In this document: piece after piece, positions 26,330 to 35,514 of the stretch
Position numbering within the stretch: position 1 is the stretch's first letter
Layout of the letters: each line of letters opens with the position of its first letter
NCBI RefSeq assembly: GCF_023845585.1
Contig: NZ_JAMQHS010000005.1
Span: 239,457 to 303,456 of the forward strand
Source of the DNA: Clostridium sp. CMCC3677
GTDB lineage: Bacteria; Bacillota; Clostridia; Clostridiales; Clostridiaceae
DNA: 64,000 bases
Direction of reading: 5' to 3'
Translations under genes and position numbers: made by a program
The notes under the pieces: generated by a model
Seen by the model: only the letters and a program-made list of their open reading frames with translations
Told to the model about the DNA's origin: nothing
Databases searched by the model: none

Positions 26330-28199
26330 CACTAGGGAAGAGTTGAACTCTTCAATAGAAAAATGTAAGTTAGCTTTAGGTAAACAATCTAAACAAATAT
26401 TAATTTGTGGTGGAACTGGTTGTGTAGCTAGTGGTTCTTTAAAAATCTATGATAGATTAAAAGAGTTAATAGAACAAAGAGGACTTGAAGTTACTATCTC
26501 ATTAGAAGAAGAACCTCATGATGATAGTATTGGTTTAAAGAAGAGCGGATGTCATGGATTTTGTGAAATGGGTCCACTTTTAAGAATAGAACCTGAAGGA
26601 ATATTATATATAAAAGTTAAATTAGAAGATTGTGAAGAAATTGTTGAAAGAAGCATAATTTCCAATGAAGTAATAGAACATCTTATTTATAAAAATGAAG
26701 AGAAAAGCTATAGCAAGCAAGAAGAAATTCCTTTTTATGCAAGACAAACACGTGTTGCATTAGAACATTGTGGACATATAAATGCAGAGTCTATTGAAGA
26801 ATATCTAGCAGCTGACGGATATACTGCTGTTGCGAAAGCACTTTTTGATATGACACCTGAGGAAGTTGTAGATGAAATATCAGAATCTTATCTTCGTGGA
26901 AGAGGAGGCGGTGGTTTCCAAACAGGAAGAAAATGGTCTCAAGTATTACAACAAGCTGAAAAACAAAAATATATAGTATGTAATGGTGATGAAGGTGATC
27001 CAGGAGCATTTATGGATAGAAGTATGATGGAAGGCGATCCTCATAGAGTAATTGAAGGAATGCTTATAGCTGGAATTGCAACAAAAGCAAATTATGGTTA
27101 TATATATGTTCGTGCTGAGTATCCACTTGCAGTTAAAAGATTGCAAATGGCTATAGATCAAGCTACTAAAGTGGGACTTTTAGGAAAGAATATTTTAAAT
27201 TCTGGATTTGATTTTGACTTACATATAAGTCAAGGAGCAGGAGCATTCGTTTGTGGTGAGGGAAGTGCTCTTACAGCGTCAATAGAAGGAAATAGAGGTA
27301 TGCCAAGAGTTAAACCACCTAGAACTGTTGAAAAGGGATTATTTGAAAAACCAACTGTATTAAATAATGTTGAAACATTTTGTAATGTTCCAAGCATCAT
27401 TAATAAAGGTTCAAAGTGGTATAAGAGTATTGGTACTGAAAAGAATTATGGAACTAAGGCTTTTGCACTTACTGGAAATGTAAAACACACAGGTTTAATA
27501 GAAGTTCCTATGGGAACAAAATTAAAAGAGGTAATATTTGATATTGGTGGTGGAGTAAAAGAAGGAAAGTTTAAAGCAGTTCAAATTGGAGGACCATCTG
27601 GTGGATGTCTTTGCGTAGGCGAAAATCATTTAGAATTACCACTAGATTTTGATTCACTTAAAAAAGTTGGAGCCATGATTGGTAGTGGTGGATTAGTTGT
27701 AATGAATGATAAAAGTTGTATGGTAGAGGTAGCTCGTTTCTTTATGAATTTTACTCAAAATGAATCTTGTGGTAAATGTATACCTTGTAGAGAAGGTACA
27801 AAAAGAATGTTAGAAATTTTAACTGACATTGTAGAAGGAAGAGGTACATTAGAACACCTAGATATGTTGGAAGAATTATCAGATACTATATCTGCGACAG
27901 CGCTTTGTGGTCTTGGTAAGAGTGCATCTTTGCCAGTAAAGAGTACTTTGAAATACTTTAGAGAAGAATATATAGCTCATGTTGTAGATAAAAAATGCCC
28001 AGGCGGAGTATGTAAATCTTTAATGTCTTATGAAATAGATAAGGATAAATGTAAAGGCTGTTCTAAATGTGCTAGAATGTGTCCAGCAGGAGCTATTAAA
28101 GGAGAAATAAAAAAACCTTATACCATTGATCAATCAAAATGTATAAAATGTGGTGCTTGTATGGATGGATGTGCATTTAAAGCAATCCAGTTAGTTTAA
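26319..28199 (+). CDS. hndC: Hydrogenase FMN/NAD(P)-binding subunit HndC/HydB (NuoF-like)
   Basis: A 626-residue flavoprotein. The N-terminal 125 residues are an extra thioredoxin-like ferredoxin domain (CGGTGCVASGS, GCHGFCEMGP), so a separate HndB gene is not needed. The NuoF core follows with NAD/FMN loops RGRGGGGFQTGRKW (about 192-205), GDEGDPGAFMDR and GAGAYVCGEG-like GAGAFVCGEGSAL, then the [4Fe-4S] motif CGKCIPCREG (about 485-494). The C terminus has two ferredoxin motifs, CKGCSKCARMC and CIKCGACMDGC. It is the site of NAD(P)H oxidation and possible flavin-based bifurcation in HydABC enzymes. AAAGGAGG precedes ATG. Confidence 0.93.
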   Translation: MRINTREELNSSIEKCKLALGKQSKQILICGGTGCVASGSLKIYDRLKELIEQRGLEVTISLEEEPHDDSIGLKKSGCHGFCEMGPLLRIEPEGILYIKVKLEDCEEIVERSIISNEVIEHLIYKNEEKSYSKQEEIPFYARQTRVALEHCGHINAESIEEYLAADGYTAVAKALFDMTPEEVVDEISESYLRGRGGGGFQTGRKWSQVLQQAEKQKYIVCNGDEGDPGAFMDRSMMEGDPHRVIEGMLIAGIATKANYGYIYVRAEYPLAVKRLQMAIDQATKVGLLGKNILNSGFDFDLHISQGAGAFVCGEGSALTASIEGNRGMPRVKPPRTVEKGLFEKPTVLNNVETFCNVPSIINKGSKWYKSIGTEKNYGTKAFALTGNVKHTGLIEVPMGTKLKEVIFDIGGGVKEGKFKAVQIGGPSGGCLCVGENHLELPLDFDSLKKVGAMIGSGGLVVMNDKSCMVEVARFFMNFTQNESCGKCIPCREGTKRMLEILTDIVEGRGTLEHLDMLEELSDTISATALCGLGKSASLPVKSTLKYFREEYIAHVVDKKCPGGVCKSLMSYEIDKDKCKGCSKCARMCPAGAIKGEIKKPYTIDQSKCIKCGACMDGCAFKAIQLV

Positions 28200-28241
28200 T
28201 AGCTCACAACGTATGAATTAGTGAAAGGAAGGTATAAACTT

Positions 28242-29939
28242 ATGTCAAAATATATGATAATTGATGGTAACAGGGTAGAATTTGATAAGGAAAAAAATAT
28301 TTTAGATTTAGTAAGAAAAGCGGGAATTGACTTACCTACATTTTGTTATTATTCTGATCTATCTATTTATGGAGCTTGTAGAATGTGTGTGGTTGAAGAT
28401 GAATGGGGAGGAATTATAGCTTCTTGCTCTACGCCACCTAAGGATAAAATGTCAATTAAGACTAATACGCCTAAACTTCATAAGCATCGTAAGATGATAT
28501 TAGAACTTTTATTGGCATCACATTGCAGAGATTGCACTGTGTGTGAAAAGAGTGGAAAATGTAGACTTCAAGAATTAGCTTTGCGCTTTGGAGTGAAGAC
28601 TATTAGATTTAAAAATAAAAATGAAAAAATTGAATTAGATACTTCATCTAAATCAATAGTTCGTGATCCAAGTAAGTGTATATTATGTGGAGATTGCGTT
28701 AGAATGTGTAATGAAATACAAAATGTTGGAGCAATTGATTTTGCATATCGTGGTTCTAATATGGTTGTTAGTCCGGCATTTGGTAAATGTTTAGGAGAAA
28801 CAGATTGTGTAAATTGTGGACAATGTGCTAATGTATGTCCAACAGGAGCTATTGTTGTAAAGAGCGATATAAAGCCAGTTTGGAAAGCGCTATATAATCC
28901 TAAACAAAGAGTTGTAGCTCAAGTTGCACCAGCAGTAAGAGTTGCTTTAGGTGAAGAATTTGGAATAAAACCTGGAGAAAACGTTATGGACAATATAGTT
29001 GCTGCAATGAGAAAATTAGGATTTGATGAAATATATGATACTTCATTAACAGCTGATATGACAATAATAGAAGAATCTAATGAATTTTTACAAAAATTAG
29101 AATCGGGAGATGATAAACTTCCTTTATTTACTTCTTGCTGTCCAGCTTGGGTAAGATATGTGGAAACTAAACATCCAGAACTTATGAAGTATGTTTCTAC
29201 ATGTAAGTCACCTATGCAAATGTTTGGATCAGTAATAAAAGAGTATTTTAAAGAAAAAGATGCTTTAGACGAAAAAGAAACTATATCAGTAGCTGTTATG
29301 CCATGCACTGCTAAGAAAGCAGAAGCAGCTAGAGAAGAATTTATAAGAAATGGAATTAAGGATATTGATTATGTAATTACAACAACAGAATTATGTAAGA
29401 TGATTAACGAAGCTGGACTTCAATTTGATAAGATTGAACCAGAATCTTCAGATATGCCATTTTCTTTATACTCAGGAGCAGGTGTTATATTTGGAGTTAC
29501 AGGTGGTGTAACAGAAGCTGTAATCCGTGGGGTAGTTGAAGATAAGAGCTCAAAGGCTTTAAAAGAAATAGAATTTATTGGTGTTCGTGGAATGGAAGGT
29601 GTAAAGGTTTGTGAAGTTCCATTTGGAGAAAAGAATCTGCGTATAGGAGTAGTCAGTGGACTTGCTAATGCAGAAAACCTAATTGATAAGATTCAAAATG
29701 GAGAAGAACAGTTTGATTTTGTTGAAGTTATGGCTTGCCCAGGAGGATGTGTAGCTGGAGCAGGACAACCTTTTAGTTTAAAAGAAGGAAAGAAAGAAAG
29801 AGCTAAAGGTCTTTATAAAGTAGATAAGGTTACGCAAATAAAGAGAAGTCAAGAGAATCCGGTACTAATATCTTTATATAATGGACTATTAAAGGAACGT
29901 TCAAAAGAACTATTACATGTTCATTATAAATATGACTAG
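28242..29939 (+). CDS. hndD: [FeFe] hydrogenase catalytic subunit HndD/HydA
   Basis: A 565-residue enzyme that evolves or oxidises H2. ATG 28242 was chosen (AAAGGAAGG 9 bases upstream) over GTG 28221. The N terminus has a [2Fe-2S] domain (CYYSDLSIYGACRMC), then the His-ligated cluster (HCRDCTVCEKSGKC) and two [4Fe-4S] motifs (CILCGDCVRMC, CVNCGQCANVC). The H-cluster motifs are intact: TSCCPAW (about 297), PCTAKK (about 354) and ACPGGCVAGAGQP (about 498). With hndA and hndC it forms a trimeric complex. Maturation genes hydEFG are not in the window. Confidence 0.95.
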   Translation: MSKYMIIDGNRVEFDKEKNILDLVRKAGIDLPTFCYYSDLSIYGACRMCVVEDEWGGIIASCSTPPKDKMSIKTNTPKLHKHRKMILELLLASHCRDCTVCEKSGKCRLQELALRFGVKTIRFKNKNEKIELDTSSKSIVRDPSKCILCGDCVRMCNEIQNVGAIDFAYRGSNMVVSPAFGKCLGETDCVNCGQCANVCPTGAIVVKSDIKPVWKALYNPKQRVVAQVAPAVRVALGEEFGIKPGENVMDNIVAAMRKLGFDEIYDTSLTADMTIIEESNEFLQKLESGDDKLPLFTSCCPAWVRYVETKHPELMKYVSTCKSPMQMFGSVIKEYFKEKDALDEKETISVAVMPCTAKKAEAAREEFIRNGIKDIDYVITTTELCKMINEAGLQFDKIEPESSDMPFSLYSGAGVIFGVTGGVTEAVIRGVVEDKSSKALKEIEFIGVRGMEGVKVCEVPFGEKNLRIGVVSGLANAENLIDKIQNGEEQFDFVEVMACPGGCVAGAGQPFSLKEGKKERAKGLYKVDKVTQIKRSQENPVLISLYNGLLKERSKELLHVHYKYD

Positions 29940-30003
29940 GAAATAAATAGTTAATATATTTTATGGTGAAAATTTATATTTTTAATTTTATTATTTTGAG
30001 TGT

Positions 30004-30038
30004 GTGTGTTTCAAATATATTTGGAACACTTTTTTTTG
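30004..30038 (+). terminator. Intrinsic terminator after the hydrogenase operon
   Basis: Imperfect stem GTGTTTCAAATA / TATTTGGAACAC (one G-U) followed by eight T. The rest of 29940-30413 holds a dispersed repeat copy (30068-30120) and AT-rich promoter DNA. Confidence 0.75.
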
Positions 30039-30067
30039 CTTTATTTTAAGGATATGTTTTATCAAAA

Positions 30068-30120
30068 TGCTTATATATGTATAAGCAAAGTGAACAGAGT
30101 AATTGAACTTATGAATGCCC
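30068..30120 (+). repeat. Dispersed repeat copy
   Basis: TATATGTATAAGCAAAGTG, then GAACAGAGTAATTGAACTTA and TGAATGC match the copy at 63946-64000 at most positions over about 50 bases. It lies in non-coding DNA after the hydrogenase operon. Confidence 0.75.
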
Positions 30121-30413
30121 AAAATAAATATATTTATATAAATATTATTAAATAATACTTAAAAATATATGAACTATTAAACAGTTAAAAAAAATTGCTG
30201 TATAATAGACTATAAATTTTAACACATTGGGGAAATATTAATAAATAGTATGAAGAAAGGTTAATATTTTATGTTGATCTTATAGAAGTATTTAGATTAA
30301 TGCTTAGCATTAAGTTGATATAAGTATATTTTATTGATGGAATTAAATATAGTACATAAATTATATAGTATACTAAAGTTAATTTATGTAATTAAGTTGG
30401 TGGAGGTATAGGA

Positions 30414-30959
30414 ATGAGAATAGGACTTGTAAGACATTTTAAAGTTAATTATAAAAGAAAATTTCTTATGACATCAAAAGAGTTTAAGGATTGGGAAACT
30501 GCTTACAATACTAGTGATGTTATAAGAAATGATGTAGAACTTCAAGGAATAGCTTGGGATAAATGTTATAGTAGTACTTTAAGTAGAGCAATAACAACTG
30601 CCAAAGATATATATTTTAAAGAAATAGTTCAAAATGATTTAATAAGGGAAGTTCCAATAAGTCCATTGTTTAAAAGTAATTTAAAGTTACCATATTGGTT
30701 CTGGGCAATAAGTGCAAGGTTTGCATGGTATTTTAATCATTCTTCTCAAGAGGAATTAAAAACACAAACTGAATTAAATGCTAAAAATTTTCTTGATTTT
30801 TTAGAAGAAAAAGTAAAAGAAGAAGGATCACAGAATATTTTAATAGTCACTCATGGATTTTTCATGTATACTCTTCAAAAGGAATTGAGGAAAAGAGGAT
30901 TTAAAGGCAAAATGATACATACACCTCAGAATGGTAATTTATACTTATATAAAAGATAA
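30414..30959 (+). CDS. Histidine phosphatase family protein
   Basis: A 181-residue member of the phosphoglycerate-mutase-like superfamily, TGGAGG before ATG. The N terminus has LVRHFKV, the catalytic Arg-His, but with Phe in place of the usual Gly. The second catalytic His is in VTHGFFM near residue 147. Arg in SSTLSRAITTAKDI fits the phosphate pocket. The substrate is unknown. A clear terminator follows. Confidence 0.8.
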   Translation: MRIGLVRHFKVNYKRKFLMTSKEFKDWETAYNTSDVIRNDVELQGIAWDKCYSSTLSRAITTAKDIYFKEIVQNDLIREVPISPLFKSNLKLPYWFWAISARFAWYFNHSSQEELKTQTELNAKNFLDFLEEKVKEEGSQNILIVTHGFFMYTLQKELRKRGFKGKMIHTPQNGNLYLYKR

Positions 30960-31025
30960 ATAAGTATACTAGAGTTTTGATTATTTTATATTTATATTGA
31001 TTAATGATATTAAGGGATGTAATAT

Positions 31026-31066
31026 AAAACATGGCAATGATTTGTTTAAATTTTGCCATGTTTTGT
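31026..31066 (+). terminator. Intrinsic terminator after the histidine phosphatase
   Basis: A 12-pair perfect stem AAAACATGGCAA / TTGCCATGTTTT with a T-ending arm. Confidence 0.75.
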
Positions 31067-31157
31067 GTCGTATAAATATTGTGTTTTAAAATAATATTTA
31101 TACAATAGAAATAAATGCAACAACAAGAAGGATTTTTGTGAAGGGAAAGGAGAAAAA

Positions 31158-32516
31158 ATGAGTAGCATAAACACATTAGAGAGGACAACTGAAAGAACAA
31201 CATCGTTATTTAAATTGACATGGCCTATTTTTATAGAACTTATTTTGCAGATGCTTGTAAGTAACGTGGATCAACTTATGTTAAGCAGAGTATCAGAAAA
31301 TTCTGTTGCTGCTGTAGGAAATGTAAATCAGATTATGAATTTCTTACTTATTACTTTTAGTATTATTACTATGGCAACAACAATACTTGTATCTCAATAC
31401 TTAGGTGCAAAAAATTATGGAAAGGTTTCCGAAATATATTCTGTAGCTGTATTTTCTAACTTAGTATTTAGTATTTTAATAAGCATATTGTTATTATGTT
31501 TCAATGGTATATTTTTTAAGTGGCTAAGAATGCCAAGTGAGCTGCTTATAGATGCTAAAACATATATAAGTATAATTGGTGGAGGAATATTTTTACAAGC
31601 TATATTTATGACTTATTCAGCAATATTAAGAAGTAACAGTTTAATGAAACAAGGAATGTATGTTTCTGCAATAGTAAATATAGTTAATATATTAGGAAAC
31701 TTTCTTTTTATAAGTGGTGCATTTGGGATACCAAAGCTTGGAGTAGAAGGAGTTGCTATATCAAGTGTATTAAGCAGACTTATAGGAGTTATAGTTATAA
31801 TATACATATTTAAACAAAATATAAAACAAAAAGTATCATTAAAACACTTAAATCCATTTCCTAAAGAAATATTTAAAAAGTTAATGATGATTGGTCTTCC
31901 ATCTGGAGGTGAATCAGTATCATATAATTTTTCACAAATGGTGATATTAACATTTATAAATATGATGGGTACAAGCTCTGTTGCAACAAAAGCATATGTT
32001 GGAATATTGGTTTGGTTTTCTTTCATATATGGATCAGCAGTATCGCAAGCGAATCAAATAAGAGTTGGGTATCTTATTGGTGCTAATAAGGAAGATGAAG
32101 CCTATAAGAAAGTTTTGCAGACATTAAGACCAGCAGCATTTATTTCAGTAGGGGTTTCAATAGTGTTATTTATATTTAGTGATAATTTGCTTGGTATATT
32201 TACATCTAATCCTGAAATCTTAAAATTAGGAAAACAAGTTTTATTTATAGATGTATTATTGGAGTTTGGAAGATCCTTTAATCTTGTAATAATAAGAGGT
32301 ATGCAGGCAGCTGGTGATATTAAATATCCTATATTTATAGGAGTTTTATCAATGTGGATTGTAGCAACAGGACTTTCTTATGTTTTCGGAATAGTTTTAG
32401 GATTAGGACTTAGAGGGATATGGATTGCAATGATGTGTGATGAATGTTTAAGAGGATTAATTTTCTACATAAGATGGAGAAGAGGGACTTGGAGATCTAA
32501 GAGTGTTGTAAATTAA
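31158..32516 (+). CDS. MATE family efflux transporter
   Basis: A 452-residue membrane protein with about 12 helices in two repeats, starting FKLTWPIFIELILQMLVSNVDQLMLSRVSENSVAAVG, split as helix 1 and its conserved VDQLMLSR loop. The second half begins KLMMIGLPSGGESVSYNFSQM. These match MATE exporters, which use Na+ or H+ gradients to expel cationic compounds. Substrate unknown. AAAGGAG precedes ATG by 6-8 bases. Confidence 0.92.
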   Translation: MSSINTLERTTERTTSLFKLTWPIFIELILQMLVSNVDQLMLSRVSENSVAAVGNVNQIMNFLLITFSIITMATTILVSQYLGAKNYGKVSEIYSVAVFSNLVFSILISILLLCFNGIFFKWLRMPSELLIDAKTYISIIGGGIFLQAIFMTYSAILRSNSLMKQGMYVSAIVNIVNILGNFLFISGAFGIPKLGVEGVAISSVLSRLIGVIVIIYIFKQNIKQKVSLKHLNPFPKEIFKKLMMIGLPSGGESVSYNFSQMVILTFINMMGTSSVATKAYVGILVWFSFIYGSAVSQANQIRVGYLIGANKEDEAYKKVLQTLRPAAFISVGVSIVLFIFSDNLLGIFTSNPEILKLGKQVLFIDVLLEFGRSFNLVIIRGMQAAGDIKYPIFIGVLSMWIVATGLSYVFGIVLGLGLRGIWIAMMCDECLRGLIFYIRWRRGTWRSKSVVN

Positions 32517-32554
32517 GTCTAGATTAAGTATTATGTGTAATATATTTGATTTTT

Positions 32555-32627
32555 AAGGTTATCTTACACCATCTAGCTTTAATTATGCATATGTCAACAT
32601 GACCTTAAAGAATAACCTGATATGAAA
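32555..32627 (-). repeat. Divergent dispersed repeat copy (minus strand) with hairpin
   Basis: Reading the minus strand from about 32600, GTTGACATATGCATAATTAAA and AGCTAGATGGTGTAAG align with the copy at 55200 (GTTGATATATGCGTAAGTAAA, GGTAGATGGAGTAA; each quoted piece shortened). The ends AAGGTTATCTT and AAGAATAACCT form a hairpin around it. It may serve as the end of the MATE transcript. Confidence 0.5.
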
Positions 32628-32656
32628 ATAATAAATAACTATTATATTATAAATTT

Positions 32657-32664
32657 CATACAAT
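32657..32664 (+). promoter_or_regulatory. SigE-like -10 element upstream of the PHP gene
   Basis: CATACAAT matches the sporulation sigma-E -10 consensus exactly, 34 bases before ATG. I could not find a convincing -35, so this is weak. Confidence 0.25.
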
Positions 32665-32697
32665 AAAATGTGGTATAACATTTTAAAGGAGTTACAG

Positions 32698-33393
32698 ATG
32701 TATAAAAAAGGAGATTTTCATATTCACTCAACATCTTCAGATGGTGGTTATACCCCAAAACAAGTTGTTAATTTTGCTAAAAAAAGAGGTGTTGATATAA
32801 TTTCTTTAACAGATCATAACAATACTTGTGGTATAGATGAATCTATATTAGAGGGGGAAAGAATAGGAGTTAAAGTAATTCCAGGAGTTGAACTTTCAAC
32901 TAAACATAAAAATGGAAGTAGAGTTCATATTTTAGGATATTTTAAAGATGAGAGTTATAAAGATGAACTTCTTGTTAAGATTTTAAAAGATGTGAAAAAT
33001 CATAAGATAAATAATATAAAAAAAGTATTAGGAAGATATATAGAAATCAATAAAGGCGATGGATTATCGGTTGATAATGGAATTAAAATATTAAAATTTT
33101 TTGGAGCGACAGTTGTACTTGCGCATCCAGTACTTATCAATAGAAATGATTTTAAAGAAATTATAAAATTAGATTTTGATGGATTAGAGGCTAAGTATTT
33201 TAGCAATACAGATGAAGATACAAAATATTTTTTGGAAGTAGCTAAAAATAAGAACATTCTTTATACAGCAGGATCAGATTTTCATAATCATAATGAGTTT
33301 TATAGAGCACATGGGCTTATAGGTGATGTATATTTAAATGAAAATGAAATATATAATTTTCTTACAAAAGGAGAGTTGTATCCATACATTTGA
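32698..33393 (+). CDS. PHP-domain metal-dependent phosphoesterase
   Basis: A 231-residue protein. ATG 32698 was chosen (AAAGGAG 8 bases upstream) over the ATG at 32668. The PHP metal site is visible: HIHSTSSDG (about 7-15), DHNN (about 44), GVELST (about 66), AHPV (about 141) and GSDFHNH near 195-201. Single-domain PHP proteins of this kind hydrolyse phosphoesters such as nucleoside 3',5'-bisphosphates (RNase AM/TrpH group). The exact substrate is not clear. A terminator follows. Confidence 0.85.
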   Translation: MYKKGDFHIHSTSSDGGYTPKQVVNFAKKRGVDIISLTDHNNTCGIDESILEGERIGVKVIPGVELSTKHKNGSRVHILGYFKDESYKDELLVKILKDVKNHKINNIKKVLGRYIEINKGDGLSVDNGIKILKFFGATVVLAHPVLINRNDFKEIIKLDFDGLEAKYFSNTDEDTKYFLEVAKNKNILYTAGSDFHNHNEFYRAHGLIGDVYLNENEIYNFLTKGELYPYI

Positions 33394-33444
33394 CTAAATT
33401 ATCCTTAGGTACTACTGCGATTTTTACAAAGCTTTAGTTTTAAT

Positions 33445-33482
33445 AAAAGGGATGTATCAAAATTTGATACATCCCTTTTTAT
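33445..33482 (+). terminator. Intrinsic terminator after the PHP gene
   Basis: A perfect stem of at least 15 pairs, AAAAGGGATGTATCA / TGATACATCCCTTTT, followed by T. The rest of 33483-33842 holds the fru promoter region. Confidence 0.85.
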
Positions 33483-33760
33483 ATAAAAAATTATATATAA
33501 CATTTGAGGATTTAAATTCAAACTATTATCTCTAAACTTTTAAATAACAAGGTATGGTTTGGTAAATTTTTTTTATGGAATAGTATGATTAGTTTTGAAA
33601 TATTTGTTAAAAATGATATTATATTATGAGTGAATATAAAAATAGTTATATAAATATGGCTGAAAATGAATAGAGTTGGATCAAAAACAGTTATAAACGA
33701 TCAAAACCATGTAATAATTATACTTTAAAAACATATTTTAGTTAAAAATATAAATGTTTT

Positions 33761-33805
33761 TGATTGATTTTAAATTAATTTGAACTAAAATGATTGATTT
33801 TTAAA
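33761..33805 (+). promoter_or_regulatory. Direct repeats, candidate FruR operator
   Basis: TGATTGATTTTAAA at 33761 and TGATTGATTTTTAAAA at 33791 are exactly 30 bases apart (about three helical turns), 40-80 bases before fruR. DeoR-type regulators often bind direct repeats in their own promoters, and the operon is headed by such a regulator. Confidence 0.5.
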
Positions 33806-33842
33806 AACAAATAGTTTATTATAAAGATATGGAGTGGTGAGA

Positions 33843-34598
33843 ATGTTTACAGAAGAAAGATACAATATAATACTTCAAGAACTAAAAACAAAAGGAATAA
33901 TTTCAGTTGTTGAACTAGTTAAATTACTAGATGCTTCTGAATCTACAATAAGAAGAGATTTAAATAATCTTCATAATGAAGGATTGCTTAAAAAAATTCA
34001 TGGAGGAGCAACATTAATAAGTGAAGGTACAGCAAAACATGATTATAAAGTAAATGTTAGAAAATCATTAAATGCAGATGAGAAAATTGAAATAGCAAGA
34101 TATGCAGCTAATTTAATAGAAGATAGAGAGTTAATTTACTTAGATGCTGGTACAACAACAGAAGCTTTAATATCATTTATAGAAGCAAAAGATATAACTG
34201 TTGTTACAAATGCTATAGTTCATGCAAAAAAATTATTAGAAAAAAACATAAAAACTTTAATGTTGGGTGGAGAATTAAAAGCTGTTACTGAAGCAATTGT
34301 TGGACCTATAACTGTAGAAGATTTAAAAAAATATAATTTTACAAAAGGTTTTTTTGGTACAAATGGTGTAAGTAATAAAAATGGATATACAACGCCGGAT
34401 GTAAATGAGGCTATGGTAAAAGCAGAGGCGATAAAAAGATGCAATAAAGCATTTGTTTTATGCGATGAATCGAAATTAGATGAGGTTAGTTTTATAACTT
34501 TTGGGACAATAAAAGATGCAACATTAATTACAAGCAGAATAAAAAATTTAGATATTATATATGATACTAATGTAATAGAGGTGAGTAAAAATGATTAA
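33843..34598 (+). CDS. fruR: DeoR-family regulator of the fructose operon
   Basis: A 251-residue transcriptional repressor; ATG 33843 follows GGAGTGG at 5 bases. The N-terminal winged helix-turn-helix is the DeoR type (VVELVKLLDASESTIRRDLNNL, then GLLKKIHGGA). The C-terminal sugar-phosphate sensor domain has YLDAGTTTEAL and the late GFFGTNGV motif. By family it represses the operon until fructose-1-phosphate accumulates. It overlaps fruK by 8 bases (translational coupling). Confidence 0.92.
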   Translation: MFTEERYNIILQELKTKGIISVVELVKLLDASESTIRRDLNNLHNEGLLKKIHGGATLISEGTAKHDYKVNVRKSLNADEKIEIARYAANLIEDRELIYLDAGTTTEALISFIEAKDITVVTNAIVHAKKLLEKNIKTLMLGGELKAVTEAIVGPITVEDLKKYNFTKGFFGTNGVSNKNGYTTPDVNEAMVKAEAIKRCNKAFVLCDESKLDEVSFITFGTIKDATLITSRIKNLDIIYDTNVIEVSKND

Positions 34599-35493
34599 TA
34601 CAATAACTCTTAATCCTTCATTGGATTATATAGTAAAAGTTGATAATTTTAAAGTTGATTCATTAAATAGAAGTAATGATGAAGAAGTTTATGCAGGAGG
34701 AAAAGGAATAAATGTTTCTATAGTCTTAAATAATTTAGGTATAGAGAATACGGCATTAGGCTATGTTGCAGGCTTTACAGGAAATGAAATAGAAAGACAA
34801 GTTAAAAATCACGGTGTTGATTGTGACTTTATAAAATTAAAAAATGGTTTATCAAGAATTAACGTAAAGCTAAAAAGTAATGGAGAAACAGAAATAAACG
34901 GAGCAGGTCCAGAAATTACAAATGATGATTTAAATAAATTATATGAAAAACTTTCTGATTTAGAAGAAGGAGATTATTTAATATTGTCAGGTAGTATACC
35001 AAACAGCGTTCCTGATGATATATATCAAAATATAATGAAGAACCTATTGGAAAAGAATGTAGAATTTATAGTTGATGCAACTAAAGATTTACTTTTAAAG
35101 GTACTAAAGTATAAGCCATTTTTAATAAAACCTAATCATCATGAATTGGCTGAAATGTTTAATGTTGAGCTAAAAAATGATGAAGACATAATAACTTATG
35201 GTAAAAAGCTTCAAGAAATGGGAGCTAAAAATGTATTGATTTCAATGGCTGGAGAAGGAGCAATTTTATTACCTGAAAATGGACAACCCATAAAAAGAGA
35301 GGTGCCAAAAGGAATATTGAAAAATTCAGTAGGAGCTGGAGACTCTATGGTAGCAGGATTTTTAGCAGGATATATTAAAAATAATGATATAAAAGAAGCA
35401 TTTAAAATGGGAATTGCAACAGGTAGTGCAAGCGCATTTTCTGATGAATTAGCAACAAAAGAAGAAGTAGAAAAACTATTATCTAAAATGTAA
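34591..35493 (+). CDS. fruK: 1-Phosphofructokinase
   Basis: A 300-residue PfkB-family kinase that phosphorylates fructose-1-phosphate (from FruA) to fructose-1,6-bisphosphate with ATP. Seen: TLNPSLDYIVKV start, GGKGINVSIVLNNLG (about 37-51), and GAGDSMVAGFLAG (about 248-260) with the catalytic Asp. GTGAG upstream is the ribosome site. It overlaps fruR by 8 bases and is followed 21 bases later by fruA. Confidence 0.95.
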   Translation: MINTITLNPSLDYIVKVDNFKVDSLNRSNDEEVYAGGKGINVSIVLNNLGIENTALGYVAGFTGNEIERQVKNHGVDCDFIKLKNGLSRINVKLKSNGETEINGAGPEITNDDLNKLYEKLSDLEEGDYLILSGSIPNSVPDDIYQNIMKNLLEKNVEFIVDATKDLLLKVLKYKPFLIKPNHHELAEMFNVELKNDEDIITYGKKLQEMGAKNVLISMAGEGAILLPENGQPIKREVPKGILKNSVGAGDSMVAGFLAGYIKNNDIKEAFKMGIATGSASAFSDELATKEEVEKLLSKM

Positions 35494-35514
35494 AAATGTA
35501 AGGAGGAATATTTA

